From Poa pratensis (Eukaryota > Streptophyta > Magnoliopsida > Poales > Poaceae), in contig CAMZMU010000115.1 in assembly GCA_947311845.1 (NCBI GenBank), forward strand, positions 32,571,866 to 32,635,865: DNA of 64,000 nt. Direction: 5' to 3'. This document shows positions 10,101 through 21,288 of the stretch, in pieces (the first letter of the stretch is position 1; each line of letters starts with the position of its first letter). The translations under genes were made by a program, and so were the position numbers. The notes below the pieces were generated by a model. It was not told the DNA's origin. It saw only the letters and a program-made list of their open reading frames with translations, and did not search any database.

Positions 10101-13100
10101 GATATAAATGTACTTTTAGTGTTCCCCTTCATACTGTACATACTAATAAAATGATGTCGTTCACGTGGAAGTAATGAATTGTATTTCTTGAGTTATAAGT
10201 AATGATATTTAGCATGTTAGCACCCAATTCTTGAAACTATTGTTGTTTCAATCCCTTCTCGGCCGCTTTTCTTAAAGATCCCCTTGGATGGAATTGTACA
10301 ATGACAACAAAAGTACTCTTTGTTATTTTACTACAATAGTTATGCTTGTAGTAAGTATGGATCTTAACCTAAATGTTTATTTTTATGGGATGCCCGTTGT
10401 TCAGAATGTGTAAAGCTCTAATGCCAGGAGACGAAGAAAGCATGAGTGATGAAGCTATTTGGGAGACGCTTCCTGTAAGTTATCTTGTATTAATGGATCT
10501 GTCAGTGGAAACCTTCATTATAATCTTTTATTTGTTAAACATCTTTTTACTTCATCACCTTCTAGCTTCTATTCACAAGAAAAATAATATATTTAGGTAC
10601 TAGTGACGCTTAATTATAGAACTGGAGGCCATGCAAAAGACAGCTAACTTTTTCTTTCCTTCGTCGGAATGTAACAATTAAGTGATACCATACAATGCAA
10701 TATATGACCTCTTCCTTCCGCATATAACAGGTTTATATAAATGATTCTATATAGCAAAAAATAGAAATTTAGTCGAACAGTTCATATAGTCGAACAGTTC
10801 ATATATGTTACATCAATTTATCATGGAATTACTGTTGAAATGCACAACTATATTAATTAAGTGTTATTTCTCCAACTATAAGGTTGGATCATTCATTCTC
10901 TGTGATACTCTACGTGTAGTGTACAATTTGTATCGACATACTAACTCCCTTACATTGACAGTTTCCAGAACACACATATTTCCACTTTTTTTTGTAATCA
11001 CCATTCCTCTAGATCGCTGAATAATGTTATTATTTACACTGGCACTGTCCTAAAATTGAAACTTTTGACCACTAATTTCTATCCTAATATATTTTCAATA
11101 CTCAAGTGGGACATTACATTTTTCAAGCTCCAAGGCTTCAACTATCACTTTCAACCTTAAACTGCAGAACACTGTACATATCAGCAAAATAAAAATAATG
11201 ATAGTGGGGCCACATCATTATCGTCTGCATCCCTCTTTTCCCGTTGTTCCTTGGACGTGCTAGAAGATAGCCTGATCAGAGATAGGGAGGAGCAGGCCCA
11301 GCCATTGATGCTGCCATCTCTGGGATCTAGACCAGAGCCATAATTTGGATTTCATGTTCAGTCTCTCGAGCAGAGAGAGTGATAGGAGGCCGGGCGTGTG
11401 TTGGGCTAGTGATGAAACACAGAATTTCGGGAGGAAACCTCGCTAGCATGACTTTGCATGACGGTACTTCAGGACACCAACATTTGCCACAGGATGAAAA
11501 TCGAGGATGTGTGGCAGAGAGGGTGAGAGATCTACATGTGAGGCCAGCTATTCTGTTCTGTTAATTTAATTGGTGTGCTGCTGGCAACGTACAGTGAGCA
11601 ACCCATGTCAAATTAGATGCCACTCAGGGCAAGAGAGGATTAATAAACTTACTCTGCAATGTCTCATGTCAGCAACCCTTTGTCAAACAGGATGCCACAT
11701 CAGGGCAACACCCTTCTAGATTGCTGGAATGCTGTTTTCTTAGATGTGTTCAGAGCTGGATGGTCAATTTTAGATAGTTTGGAGTTTATGGTTGAACGCC
11801 AAACTTGGAACGTTGAAAAACGGACGTTTTCCACAAATAATAATTCAATGATAGTCATGTATCCAAGTGGCAAGTTTTTTGAACTGGAGGAGTATGTCAG
11901 TGCAAATTAATAAAATACAGTCAGTGGAAGCATTTTAAAAGATATTTTCGCGAATACCATGTTCACATGCAGCATGTGTTTTGTTGTTGTATATAAATGT
12001 CAAGTTTTTTACAGTTTGACTGCACAGCTTGTAAAAACTACTAGTCTTTTTTTGTTACATATAGTAGAGTAATACACATTTATCTGATATTAAATGACTT
12101 CGATTTTGTCACCAGCATTTTTGGGTCGCAATCTCTATGGTGTTTCTTATAGCTGCTACAACCTTCACACTTCTCAAGTTGTCTGGTAAAGTTTCCTGAC
12201 TTGCCTTCCAATTGTTACGTCTTATTATTAAAAAAATAAGTTTCTTATTGTTGTTTTGACAAATATTCTGTTCTTTGCTTAATGACTATAAGCAAGTGGA
12301 TGTTTTGAGGCAGCTTCCTTCTCCTATAGGCTCACCAAGTTAAACAAAGAAAAGATGCCATGCTTCAATTGTTTTTTGCTTGATTACATTCTAAAGTTGA
12401 AGTGTTGTTTGCCAAGGTTGCATAGGATGGAATGCGTAGGCTTTCTAAAGGTTCTTTATTTGTTCACTCGAGTAGTAGAATGACTGTCACTGTGAGATAT
12501 TCTTTTGGGCAACTTAGGATTTGAAAGTGAGACAATCTTGTTCCGAGACTGCCAAGCAGGATTTTTTATGTATAGGTTGTAGAAACTATCTACTCCGTAT
12601 ATACTTTCGAAGCCTATCGGGGTTACATCCTATCAGATCAATATCTAATTTAATCATTTTATTCGTGGGGCTCTTTACTTTGCAAGATATTATGTTGTAA
12701 TAGTGGCTTCTTGGATATGCAGGAGATGTTGGTGCTTTGGGATGGTGGGATTTATTCATAAATTACGGGTGAGACTGATCTCAATAGCTTTCTTATTTTA
12801 ACAGCTCGGGTGTATAATAACCTAATATATCAAATTGTTTATACAGGATAGCGGAGTGTTTTGCTTTTCTTGTTTGTACAAGATGGTTTAATCCCATGAT
12901 TCATAGGCCTCCTACTCATGGGGAGGCTGGCTCATCATCAACATCGATTAGATATCGTGATTGGGAGAGTGGTCTTGTCCTCCCATCACTGGAAGACCAT
13001 GAACAAGAGAGGCTTTGTGGCCTTGCAGACATAGGAGGTCATTTCATGAAAATACCACTGGTGGTTTTCCAAGTTTTGCTTTGTATGCGGCTAGAGGTAC

Positions 13101-14589
13101 TTGCCATTAAAATCATATGTATACATTGGAAATATGGCTGAGATTATTGGGTCATCTCTACTTTAGACACTGGGCTGATTTAAAACTGCCAGTGAAATAA
13201 TATCATTCCTCTTTCTTTCAAAAGAACACATTGCTTGAATTCTTTAAAGCATTGGCAACTAGTTTGAACAGACTTATGGTGTTCAATAGGGTGCTAAATA
13301 AAAAGTAAAAACACTTAACTAGCTAGACATTCCTGGTAACTGAATTGGATCCATAGTGATCTTCATAACCTCACTGTTTGTAGCCATTCTTCACTTGATT
13401 AGCAGCTTAATTCTATTTTTTTTTCAGGGTACACCACCTAGCGCACGTAACATTCCAATATTTGCTCTTTTCTCCCCACTATTTATTCTACAAGGAGCTG
13501 GTGTCTTATTCTCGCTAGGAAGATTGGTGGAGAAAGCTGTTCTGCTATTGCGTAATGGACCAGTTAGTCCTAATTACCTTACAGTATCATCGAATGTCCG
13601 TGATTGTTTCGCTTTTCTTCACCATGGTTCCAGGTAGAACTGACAGTTACTATGAGCTATTATTCTATCTATTTATTTTCTTGTTGGCTTATTTTTGGAG
13701 ACGCGCTATGGGGCATATAAATTATAATAGTATTACCGACTTCTAATATGGTAGCATATGTATATATGTTGTTCAGGCTTCTTGGTTGGTGGTCTATCGA
13801 TGAAGGGAGCAAAGAAGAGCAGGCCCGGCTCTTTTATACTGAATCTAATGGGTATATTATTATTGATTTCAGTTTGTTCATACGCGTTTATATATATTGT
13901 GTTGATTTTCTTAGTTTGCTACTATTTGTCATTGCTTCTATTGTTTACATGGTCTCTGAAGCTGTATGTTTATTTTCCTTTGGTTGAAGGTACAACACAT
14001 TCTCAGGCTACCCACCTGAGGTAGTAAAGAAAATGCCTAAGAAGGATCTAGCAGAAGAGGTATCCATTTTGTCGTGCTAACTCTTCGACATTCACTTCAT
14101 ACGATTATCAACAGACGCAATAACTTTCCTACTTATTATTTGCCAGGTTTGGAGACTCCAGGCTGCATTGGGAGAGCAATCTGAAATCACAAAGTCCACC
14201 CAGCAGGAATATGAAAGGCTTCAGAATGTACTTTCTCTGACTTGTCCTGGCTCATTTTTCATTGAAATCAATTGTCCGGCTGGTATGTCGTCATTCTCTC
14301 TGTTAACAAGGCCAAACAAATTCCCTTCGTTTCAGGACAAGGTACTTTGTAGGATTTGCTATGAGGGAGAAATATGCATGGTTTTACTTCCTTGCCGGCA
14401 CAGAACTTTATGCAAGTATGATTCAACTGCTTGTTTGCTGTTTTCCATCTTTGCAACTGGGCATTTCAGTCTGTTGATGATTAGAAACTACCATTTTCTT
14501 TGCTCGTTAGGTCTTGTGCTGATAAGTGCAAAAGGTGTCCAATCTGCCGTAATCCCATCGACGAGCGCTTGGCTGTATATGATGTTTAA
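4103..14589 (+). CDS. Multi-pass membrane RING protein (Tmemb_185A / fragile-X-F-associated family), 14 exons, 473 aa
   Basis: Coding exons: 4103-4236, 6783-6873, 6998-7082, 7210-7294, 10405-10474, 12116-12185, 12723-12768, 12847-13096, 13428-13633, 13777-13851, 13990-14059, 14147-14227, 14336-14415 and 14511-14589. All 13 introns are GT-AG, phases match, and the 1,422-nt sum is 473 codons plus TAA. The protein has several hydrophobic segments (LFCFTLLLAL near 25-34, PLWLFHAV, VFLPLLTFEVIILI, FWVAISMVFLIAATTF, PIFALFSPLFILQ). Its C-terminal C3HC4 RING has C426, C429, C441, H443, C447, C450, C457 and C460. Phrases such as ALMPGDEESMSDEAIWE and GDVGALGWWDLFIN are hallmarks of the plant family (recalled). 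Such proteins are expected to act as membrane-bound E3 ubiquitin ligases; the substrate is unknown. The start is the first ATG in frame, and residues LFCFTLLLALRVD match the family's N-terminus. Introns 1, 4 and 5 are long, and introns 1 and 4 contain retroelements. Confidence 0.93.
4514..4790 (+). repeat. First copy of a 277-bp tandem duplication with a duplicated exon-2 acceptor
   Basis: 4514-4790 is repeated as 4791-4890 plus 6602-6802; the second copy is split by an insertion. Copy 1 carries the intron-1 acceptor (CACCCAG ending at 4770) and the first 20 bases of exon 2 (4771-4790). The junction lies at the shared ATGGC/ATGGG sequence, suggesting microhomology. Use of the decoy acceptor would add about 26 codons and then stop within copy 2. 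Confidence 0.88.
4916..5357 (+). pseudogene. Copia gag N-terminal fragment, antisense to its host element
   Basis: The frame from ATG 4916 begins MADSSPMSGGG and contains YPMLTDTNYSLWAAKMKILM (DUF4219-like) and the UBN2-like stretch VAECDTAREAWEMIRC, then LKRQF, the usual start of Copia gag. Family similarity ends at 5357 where the LTR-like block begins, so only about 147 codons remain. There is no zinc knuckle or protease. It runs opposite to the LTR and PBS of the surrounding insertion. Confidence 0.75.
5358..5838 (-). repeat. Second LTR-like block of the chimeric insertion (481 bp)
   Basis: On minus it starts TGTTAGCATCAAGCC right after the purine tract and ends GGCAACGACA. It carries a TATA-like CTATAAAAGC about 270 bp in. 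It is unrelated by eye to the 421-bp LTR at the other end. Confidence 0.55.
6167..6178 (-). other. Primer-binding site (initiator tRNA-Met type)
   Basis: GCTCTGATACCA on plus is TGGTATCAGAGC on minus, the standard Copia PBS, placed 2 bp inside the LTR ending at 6181. Confidence 0.88.
6181..6601 (-). repeat. 5' LTR of the chimeric intron-1 insertion (421 bp)
   Basis: It starts TGTTGGAACTAATC at 6601 and ends GATCCGTCA at 6181 on the minus strand, directly before the PBS. No second copy of this LTR was seen in the window. Confidence 0.75.
7947..8536 (-). repeat. 3' LTR of the intron-4 element (590 bp)
   Basis: It has a TATA-like CTATATAAGGA on minus near 8262-8252 and an array of GCAACNNATGC motifs at 8031-8210. 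It is nearly identical to 8877-9493. Confidence 0.9.
8563..8730 (-). pseudogene. gag zinc-knuckle remnant in the intron-4 element
   Basis: On the minus strand one frame reads KCYDCGVRGHYSPECRSRKK, an intact CX2CX4HX4C zinc knuckle (nucleic-acid binding) of a Copia gag, then FFASADEHPALIEDDN. The flanking frame is broken and there is no protease downstream. It is a relic of the parental polyprotein. Confidence 0.75.
8863..8874 (-). other. Primer-binding site of the intron-4 element
   Basis: TGGTATCAGAGC on minus, complementary to the 3' end of initiator tRNA-Met, 2 bp from the LTR. Confidence 0.9.
8877..9493 (-). repeat. 5' LTR of the intron-4 element (617 bp)
   Basis: It differs from its partner by a 24-bp tandem duplication (TACTAGCACCTACTACTTAA unit near 9298-9346) and small changes in the first 50 bp. 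Confidence 0.9.
9499..10404 (+). other. Rest of intron 4
   Basis: Unassigned AT-rich intron DNA. CTACTCCGTCTCTTCCTG near 9774 vaguely resembles a Stowaway end, but no partner was found. Confidence 0.5.
10475..12115 (+). other. Intron 5 of the RING gene
   Basis: It contains a 17-bp tandem duplication TAGTCGAACAGTTCATA (10770-10803). A degenerate direct repeat of about 40 bp is marked by AGCAACCC, GATGCCAC and CAGGGCAA (11598-11634 and 11671-11709). No complete element was recognised. Confidence 0.55.
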
Positions 14590-15980
14590 ACTTCACTAAC
14601 TAATCTGAACATTGCAAATCTGTACATGTGGGTGTGAGATGTCGTGCATATGGGGCTGGGGCTCGATCACAACTTTAAGCTGATTGAGATCTGCACAACT
14701 CCAGAAAAGTTTAGCAAATATGGGAAAATATATCTTGTTTAACCAAAAGGAAGGAAAGATGACTGCTGAGTGTTTTCTGGTCCCAGTTATGCTCTATAAG
14801 TCTGTAAGTATGCCATCGGTGTCTTTTGGCTTCTTTTTGTGCCTGATAGATTTTCCAGTTTTACTTAGGTCGTGTTTCAGTGTAAATAAAAACTGTTATG
14901 TTGTTTGGATGTTGTGCCCCTTGACCTGGTGTGAGAAAAAAAAAGTGAAGTTCTCCTGGAGTGGCATCTGATGGAACGAAGGTTCTCTTACAATATTGTA
15001 CCACTTGGTGAAGTGCTTTTTCTGGTCTGGAAAGGAACCGTTCCCAGTTGGAATCCAAATATCTGTATGCTGTGCTCAATGTTTGGTAATCCAAATATCT
15101 ATACGCTGTGCTCAATGATGGGACTTGCGGTAGAATTTGCACACAATTCTTGGGGCGTCTTGATAGCTTGGGCACCTCTGATCGTTCTGAAGTTCCATGT
15201 GTTACAACATTACAGTCGAGTTTTCTATCGTGCGTCGGACAAGAACTACGATCCGTTGGATTGGGTCGTGTTGTCTTCCACTGCTCGTGTCACAGTTTGG
15301 AATATAATATACTGTAATAGTAATAAGAATACAGCGGACCCTCTTTGCTGGCCATGTCGTTTGATCCACCAGTGTCGGCAGCCTCCTAGCCACCATGTCC
15401 TTTCTCAATTAGCACTACCGCATCATTTCAACTCTCGTTGCCCTGTATGCTTCCTCCATATTGAACCTTAGTTCGTCATGACGAGGTCTATGACGGCTAC
15501 CTGCAGCCTTTCCTCCGTCCATACCCTCTCTCCATGTTGGAGGAGTGGGTGTGTATTCAGGTCCAACACATTGATTGCCAAAGTAAACTCATGCAAAGAT
15601 GGAGCGGTGCTTTTGGCTTATACCATAGTGCAACATAAGATAAAAGTCAAAAACCAAAAACACCTATTTAGGTGTTTTTTGGGCTTATAAGCCAAAAACA
15701 AAAGCTAAGTAAAAAACCTAATCAAACATGCTGTATGGGAGTCAGTCGACAGATCCAGGCGCTCAGTAACCACTTCAACACTTTCTCCATCAACTATGCC
15801 CCATGGGAAGCTAAATTATGTGCGTTGCAATGGAATCTGTAGTAGAATGTGGATACACCCTGTCCCGCTTTTCTCACGAGAGGAATTGGCCACGAATAGA
15901 GGGCACCTGGCATTTCCTCGGAAAAGAAAATTCGTGTTCGCCAAAGGACTATGCGCCATATAAGAACTCGAAACTGAAGA
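14590..15980 (+). other. 3' UTR and downstream flank of the RING gene
   Basis: An AATAAA lies near 14885. A 36-bp spaced direct repeat AATCCAAATATCTNTANGCT occurs at 15052 and 15088. A short inverted-repeat element-like stretch (GCTTTTGGCTTATA near 15608 versus TATAAGCCAAAAACAAAAGC near 15686) resembles a common grass MITE end and holds the palindrome ACACCTATTTAGGTGT. ORFs here look fortuitous. Confidence 0.45.
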
Positions 15981-15984
15981 GCAA

Positions 15985-16124
15985 CCCGTTACAGGTTCTT
16001 AGGTTGAGGTGGCCATGGCTTGAATGGAACGACGACACAAGCAAAATTTGGTGCAGTTTGGGCAATCCATGTGACAATGTAGACATGGACCTTTTCTACT
16101 CCGCCACCTCTATCACCGTGGGCA
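15985..16124 (+). pseudogene. LINE ORF2 fragment, left of the Copia insertion
   Basis: The plus-strand frame reads LRLRWPWLEWNDD, then WCSLGNPCDNVDMDLFYSAT and SITVG, matching the region before the zf-RVT domain of grass LINE reverse transcriptases. It continues in sense at 21289 after the Copia element and one copy of its GGGCA target duplication are removed. The upstream reverse transcriptase and endonuclease are absent, so it is 5'-truncated. Confidence 0.8.
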
Positions 16125-16592
16125 TGTTGTAAACGATAGCAAATAAACGACGAAGAGCGAAACGATTAAACCAAAGGGGACACGAGATTTTAACGTGGAA
16201 AACCTCTCCAAACAAAGGAGAGGAAAAAACCACGGGCGCCAGCCAGCAATACTTCACTATATCGGGTAAGGTTACAAACGCCGTGGGTTTACAATGTATG
16301 GCTTACCCCAAAATGGCGGCTTACAAGAGGAATATATAATGGCATAAAACTCTAGGTCGGCTGCAGTCCAACCCGAAATCGATCCCACCGCGGCGGTACT
16401 ACCGCTGGGGTGGGCTGGTTCGGCTCTTCCCACCTCAGCGGTACCGCGGCGGTACCGCCAGCGGTACCAGTCGGTACCGGACAAGTGCGTCAGACGGCCA
16501 TTCTGACGGTAGCGGAGGCGGTAGCTCTCGAGCGGTAGTACCGCTTAACCCAGCGGTACTACCGCTGGAATTTGGATCACCATAAAATAACA
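16125..16592 (-). repeat. 3' LTR of the Copia element (468 bp)
   Basis: A cluster of GCGGTACCGC / GCGGTACTACCGC motifs lies at 16391-16567. This LTR has fewer copies than its partner, which explains the 33-bp length difference. Confidence 0.93.
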
Positions 16593-16689
16593 CTCCACCT
16601 TGAGACAAATTCCATCTTGTAGCATAAATGAGAACCTTCACCCTGAAAACAACAAAGAAAACACCTTCGGCGCCAAATAGCCTCTTGGG

Positions 16690-19600
16690 CTAGACAGTGA
16701 TACCAACTAAGCCCGAGCAAAGCTCGAACTTAGTAACAGGAACTGGCTTTGTCATCATATCAGCAGGATTATCATGAGTACTTATCTTGCATACCTTCAG
16801 CTTACCTTTTGCAACAACATCACGCACATAATGGTATTTGACGTCAATGTGCTTTGTTCTCTCATGGAACATCTGATCCTTAGTAAGGTAAATAGCACTC
16901 TGACTATCACAAAACAGGTTAATGCAAGTATCATCTCCACAAAGCTCAGCAAACAAACCTTTCAGCCAAACCGATTCTTTACATGCTTCAGCAATAGCCA
17001 TGTACTCTGCTTCAGTGGTAGACTGGGCAACAACAGATTGTAACGTTGCCCTCCAACTCACGGCACAACCACCAAGCGTGAACACATAACCTGTGAGGGA
17101 TCTCCTCTTATCCAAATCGGCAGCAAAATCTGAATCCACATAGCCTACGAGTCCCTCATCAGTCTTGCCGAACTTGAGGCAAGCATTGGATGTGCCACGA
17201 AGGTACCTGAAAATCCACTGAACAGCCTTCCAATGTTCTTTACCAGGATTAGCCATATATCTACTAACCAAACTCATAGCATATGATAAATCTGGACGTG
17301 AGCAAACCATGGCATACATTAAAGAACCAACAGCACTAGAATATGGAACTCTAGACATGTACTCAAAATCCTCATCCGTACTAGGACATTGTTCAGCTGA
17401 CAATTTAAAGTGAGGAGCAATAGGAGTACTAACAGACTTTGCATCATGCATGTTAAAACGATGAAGAACTTTCTTAATGTAATTTTGCTGACTAAGAAAC
17501 AACAAACCAGAATTTCTGTCACGGGTAATCTCCATACCTAGAATTTTCTTAGCAGCACCAAGATCCTTCATCTCAAACTCGCTACTCAACTGTGACTTGA
17601 GAGCAGCGATATCTTTCTTGCTCTTGGCAGCAATCAACATATCATCAACATATAATAACAGGTATATAGGTGATCCATTAACAAACTTAATGTACACACA
17701 GCTATCAAATTCAGACCTCTTAAAGCCATGTGACAACATAAAAGAATCAAACCTTTTATACCACTGACGAGGAGATTGTTTCAAACCGTATAAGGACCTT
17801 TTCAACTTACACACAAGATCCTCCTTACCAGGCACTATGAACCCTTCTGGCTGGTCCATGTATATCTCCTCCTCCAACTCTCCATGCAGAAACGCAGTCT
17901 TTACATCTAACTGCTCAAGCTCAAGATCACGCATAGCAACAATACCAAAGAATGTACGAATTGAACTATGCTTAACAACTGGAGAGAAAACATCATTATA
18001 ATCAACACCTGGAATTTGACTGAAGCCTTTTGCAACTAACCTTGCCTTAAACCTCGGAGGCTCGCTAGGAGATAAACCCTCCTTTCTCTTGAAGATCCAC
18101 TTACAGCGGACTGCCTTCTTTTTCTTAGGCAAGCGCACAACTTCCCATGTGCCATTCTTATCGAGTGACTGCATTTCTTCTTGCATAGCAGCAAGCCACT
18201 TCTCGCGGTCACCGGAACCAATAGCTTCAGTATAGGTGGACGGCTCATGTCCGTGCTCCACCTGTTCTGCACAACTCAGAGCATAATCAACAATGTTACA
18301 CTCTTCAATTAAACGTGGTCGAGGACCACAATTCCTCCTGTTCCTACGAGCAGCAATAGACTGTTGTGGCTGCAAAACAGGGGGTGAGTTCTGAACATTA
18401 TTATTATCAGAATCAGAAGAATCAGAATCATCAGAACCAGCAGAATCAGGATCAGAATCATCTGAAGTAGCAGCACCATCATTGTCAACAGTGACATTTT
18501 CATTTTCAACAGAGTGCTCCACCTCGACACGAACCTGCTCCTCAGAAAAATCTGGCAAAACATCTGAGGACAACTTATCAAAGTACATAACAGATTCATT
18601 GAAAACAACACTCCTGCTCATAAAAGCCTTTTTAGTTTCGGGATTCCACAACTTGTATCCTTTTACACCCGAACCATAACCAATGAACACACACTTAATA
18701 GCTCTCGGCTCTAACTTTCCATTATCAACATGAGCATAAGCAGTGCAGCCGAAAACTTTAAGTTGTGAATAATCAGCAGGAGAATCTGACCATACCTCAA
18801 TGGGAGTTTTCTTGTCGAGGGGAATAGATGGTGACCTGTTTATCAAGTAGCAGGCGGTGGCAGCCGCCTCAGCCCAAAAACGCTTACTCATGCGAGCGTT
18901 GGAGATCATGCAGCGAGCCTTGGAGATGATGGTCCTGTTCATCCGCTCCGCTACACCATTCTGCTGAGGCGTGTACGGGATGGTGAGGTGCCTGACAATG
19001 CCTTCTTTCCTGCAATAATCATTAAAGGCATTCGAACAAAATTCGCCACCATTGTCAGTACGAAGTAATTTCACCTTCCTTTCTGTTTGCCTTTCAATCA
19101 TAGCTTTCCACTCTTTAAAAGCAGCAAACGTATCATCCTTATTTTTCATGAAATAAGGCCAAACTCTTCTAGAGTAATCATCAATAATGGTAAGCATATA
19201 ACGAGCACCACCATAAGAGGGCTTACGAGATGGCCCCCAAACATCAGCATGTACATAATCAAGTGTACCTTTGGTGGTGTGAACAGAAGCATTAAACTTA
19301 ACTCTTGTGTGCTTACCGAAAATGCAGTGTTCACAGAACTGCATCTTACCCAAACTGCATCCTTGCAGCAAGTCTCTCTTGATCAATTCTGCCATACCAA
19401 GTTCACTCATATGTCCAAGACGCTTATGCCAAAGGTTAGTTTTACTAGCGTCATCATGAGAAACAGCAGCAACAGTACCAGATAACGTGCTACCTCTAAG
19501 AACATATAACTTAGCAGAATTCATATCACCAACCATAACAATGAGAGAACCTTTTGATACCTTTAGGAGTTTATTTCCTCCTTTGTACTTGTACCCGTCA

Positions 19601-20733
19601 CAGTCAAGGGTACTGAGCGAGATCAAATTTCTTGCCATGGTTGGTATGTGTTTCACTCCCGTCAACGTGCGTGTCATACCGTCATGTGTCTTGACCTGAA
19701 CGGACCAACACCACAATGATACATTGTTGGTCGTTCCCACACGCACGAAATCTCCAGTCTGCACTAACTCATAAGAACTGAACCAATCTTTGTTACAGCA
19801 AATATGAAAAGAACATGCAGTATCTAGAATCCATTCATCCTGACGAGAAACACATGCAGCTAAAACAGCTAGGCAATCGCCATCAGAACTACCATCAACA
19901 ACAGAAGCCTCACCGGTATCATTACCTTCATTATTTTTCGGTTGGTAAGTACCTTTTCTTTTCTCCTTGTTCTGCAACTTCCAACAATCATCAATGACAT
20001 GATTAGATTTCTTACAATACCTGCAGAACTTGTCACGGCCTTTAGACTTTGAGCGACCTCTGTCACCCTTGCTCTTGTCTCTGTTGTTGTTGTAGTGGTT
20101 ATCTCGCTGCTCAGGCCTCCCTCGGACCTGCAAAGCATCGCCCTTGGAGGACGACGTCTCCTCTTTCTGTACCATACCTTTCATCTTTTCCCTGGCAAGC
20201 AGGGCCTCATATACTTCCGCGGTGGTTAGTTCATCACGGCTTAACAGTATGGTATCACGAAAATTTGCAAAGGAATTTGGCAGCGAGCATAGAAGTAAAA
20301 GTGCTAGATCTTCATCATCGTACTTTACCTCCATCGACACTAGGTCAGAAACGATCTCCTTAAAGATCGATAAGTGATTCATTACCGAACCACCTTCTTG
20401 CAACTTGTGCGTGAACAACTTCATCTTCACATGCATCTTGCTGGTGAGATCTTTGGACATGCAGATCGACTCCAGCTTAGCCCACAGTGCCGCTGCGGTT
20501 TTCTCCTGGAGTACTTCTTGCAGAATATCATTAGATAGATGAAGTTGAATAAGAGAAAGCCTTACGGTCTTTCCGCTTCTCATCGGTCCATGCCGCCGCA
20601 TCCTTGTCGCCGAATTTCTCCAGCGCCTCGTCAAGATCATTGGACTGTGCGAGGATCGCACGCATCTTGACCTGCCACACGAAAATCTCGTCTTGTAGTC
20701 CAGCGCCGGTAGATCGAACTTCATCGATGCCAT
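16690..20733 (-). CDS. Copia gag-pol polyprotein
   Basis: One minus-strand frame runs from ATG 20733 (MASMKFD) to the stop at 16690, about 1,347 aa. The frame opens 16 codons upstream of that ATG, and numbers below count from there. In order: UBN2-like gag; zinc knuckle [14 protein letters not shown] (253-266); protease DTACS (D320); GAG-pre-integrase LWHKRLGH (450-457); integrase with D513, D576 and E612 (D,D35E); reverse transcriptase with D959 and YVDD (1044-1047); RNase H with D1216, E1259 and D1292. The product copies element RNA to DNA and integrates it. Residues ~34-72 lie in a shifted frame (two compensating indels), so gag is probably damaged while pol looks intact. This domain order (integrase before RT) defines Copia. 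Confidence 0.94.
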   Translation of the reverse strand: MASMKFDLPALDYKTRFSCGRSRCVRSSHSPMILTRRWRNSATRMRRHGPMRSGKTVRLSLIQLHLSNDILQEVLQEKTAAALWAKLESICMSKDLTSKMHVKMKLFTHKLQEGGSVMNHLSIFKEIVSDLVSMEVKYDDEDLALLLLCSLPNSFANFRDTILLSRDELTTAEVYEALLAREKMKGMVQKEETSSSKGDALQVRGRPEQRDNHYNNNRDKSKGDRGRSKSKGRDKFCRYCKKSNHVIDDCWKLQNKEKRKGTYQPKNNEGNDTGEASVVDGSSDGDCLAVLAACVSRQDEWILDTACSFHICCNKDWFSSYELVQTGDFVRVGTTNNVSLWCWSVQVKTHDGMTRTLTGVKHIPTMARNLISLSTLDCDGYKYKGGNKLLKVSKGSLIVMVGDMNSAKLYVLRGSTLSGTVAAVSHDDASKTNLWHKRLGHMSELGMAELIKRDLLQGCSLGKMQFCEHCIFGKHTRVKFNASVHTTKGTLDYVHADVWGPSRKPSYGGARYMLTIIDDYSRRVWPYFMKNKDDTFAAFKEWKAMIERQTERKVKLLRTDNGGEFCSNAFNDYCRKEGIVRHLTIPYTPQQNGVAERMNRTIISKARCMISNARMSKRFWAEAAATACYLINRSPSIPLDKKTPIEVWSDSPADYSQLKVFGCTAYAHVDNGKLEPRAIKCVFIGYGSGVKGYKLWNPETKKAFMSRSVVFNESVMYFDKLSSDVLPDFSEEQVRVEVEHSVENENVTVDNDGAATSDDSDPDSAGSDDSDSSDSDNNNVQNSPPVLQPQQSIAARRNRRNCGPRPRLIEECNIVDYALSCAEQVEHGHEPSTYTEAIGSGDREKWLAAMQEEMQSLDKNGTWEVVRLPKKKKAVRCKWIFKRKEGLSPSEPPRFKARLVAKGFSQIPGVDYNDVFSPVVKHSSIRTFFGIVAMRDLELEQLDVKTAFLHGELEEEIYMDQPEGFIVPGKEDLVCKLKRSLYGLKQSPRQWYKRFDSFMLSHGFKRSEFDSCVYIKFVNGSPIYLLLYVDDMLIAAKSKKDIAALKSQLSSEFEMKDLGAAKKILGMEITRDRNSGLLFLSQQNYIKKVLHRFNMHDAKSVSTPIAPHFKLSAEQCPSTDEDFEYMSRVPYSSAVGSLMYAMVCSRPDLSYAMSLVSRYMANPGKEHWKAVQWIFRYLRGTSNACLKFGKTDEGLVGYVDSDFAADLDKRRSLTGYVFTLGGCAVSWRATLQSVVAQSTTEAEYMAIAEACKESVWLKGLFAELCGDDTCINLFCDSQSAIYLTKDQMFHERTKHIDVKYHYVRDVVAKGKLKVCKISTHDNPADMMTKPVPVTKFELCSGLVGITV

Positions 20734-20768
20734 CCAAAACCCTAATCTGAAAACAGATCTGAAACAGG

Positions 20769-20780
20769 GCTCTGATACCA
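20769..20780 (-). other. Primer-binding site of the Copia element
   Basis: TGGTATCAGAGC on minus, 2 bp from the LTR edge; initiator tRNA-Met type. Confidence 0.93.
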
Positions 20781-20782
20781 CT

Positions 20783-21283
20783 TGTTGTAAACGATAGCAA
20801 AGAAACGACGAAGAGCGGAACGATCAAACCAAAGGGGACACGAGATTTAACGTGGAAAACCTCTCCAAACAAAGGAGAGGAAAAAACCACGGGCGCCAGC
20901 CAGCAATACTTCACTATATCGGGTGAGGTTACAAACGCCGTGGGTTTACAATGTATGGCTTACCCCAAAACGGCGGCTTACAAGAGGAATATATAATGGC
21001 ATAAAACCCTAGGTCGGCTGCAGTCCAACCCGGAATCGATCCCACCGCGGCGGTACTACCGCTGGGATAGGCGGTAGTACCGCTGGGGTGGGCTGGTTCG
21101 GCTCTTCCCACCTCAGCGGTACCGGCGGCGGTACCGCCAGCGGTACCAGTCGGTACCGGACAAGTGCATCAGACGGCCATTCTGACGGTAGCGGAGGCGG
21201 TAGCGGTGGCGGTAGCTCTCGAGCGGTAGTACCGCTTAACCCAGCGGTACTACCGCTAGAATTTGGATCACCATAAAATAACA
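20783..21283 (-). repeat. 5' LTR of the Copia element (501 bp)
   Basis: It matches 16125-16592 apart from extra GGTAC-repeat units near 21067 and 21198 and a few substitutions. Confidence 0.93.
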
Positions 21284-21288
21284 GGGCA

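Larger units (their letters stand above)
16125..21283 (-). mobile_element. Full-length Ty1/Copia retrotransposon, 5,159 bp
   Basis: LTRs at 16125-16592 and 20783-21283 (TGTTGTAAACG to ATAAAATAACA on plus) are flanked by the 5-bp TSD GGGCA (16120-16124 and 21284-21288). On minus the order is LTR, PBS (20780-20769), one gag-pol frame, polypurine tract AAGGTGGAG (16601-16593), LTR. It is inserted in a LINE. The long open polyprotein and similar LTRs indicate a young insertion. Confidence 0.96.

Noticed and set aside
14971..15471. 166-aa plus ORF after the RING gene
   Set aside because: Contains a direct repeat and lies in the presumed 3' flank; no domain seen.
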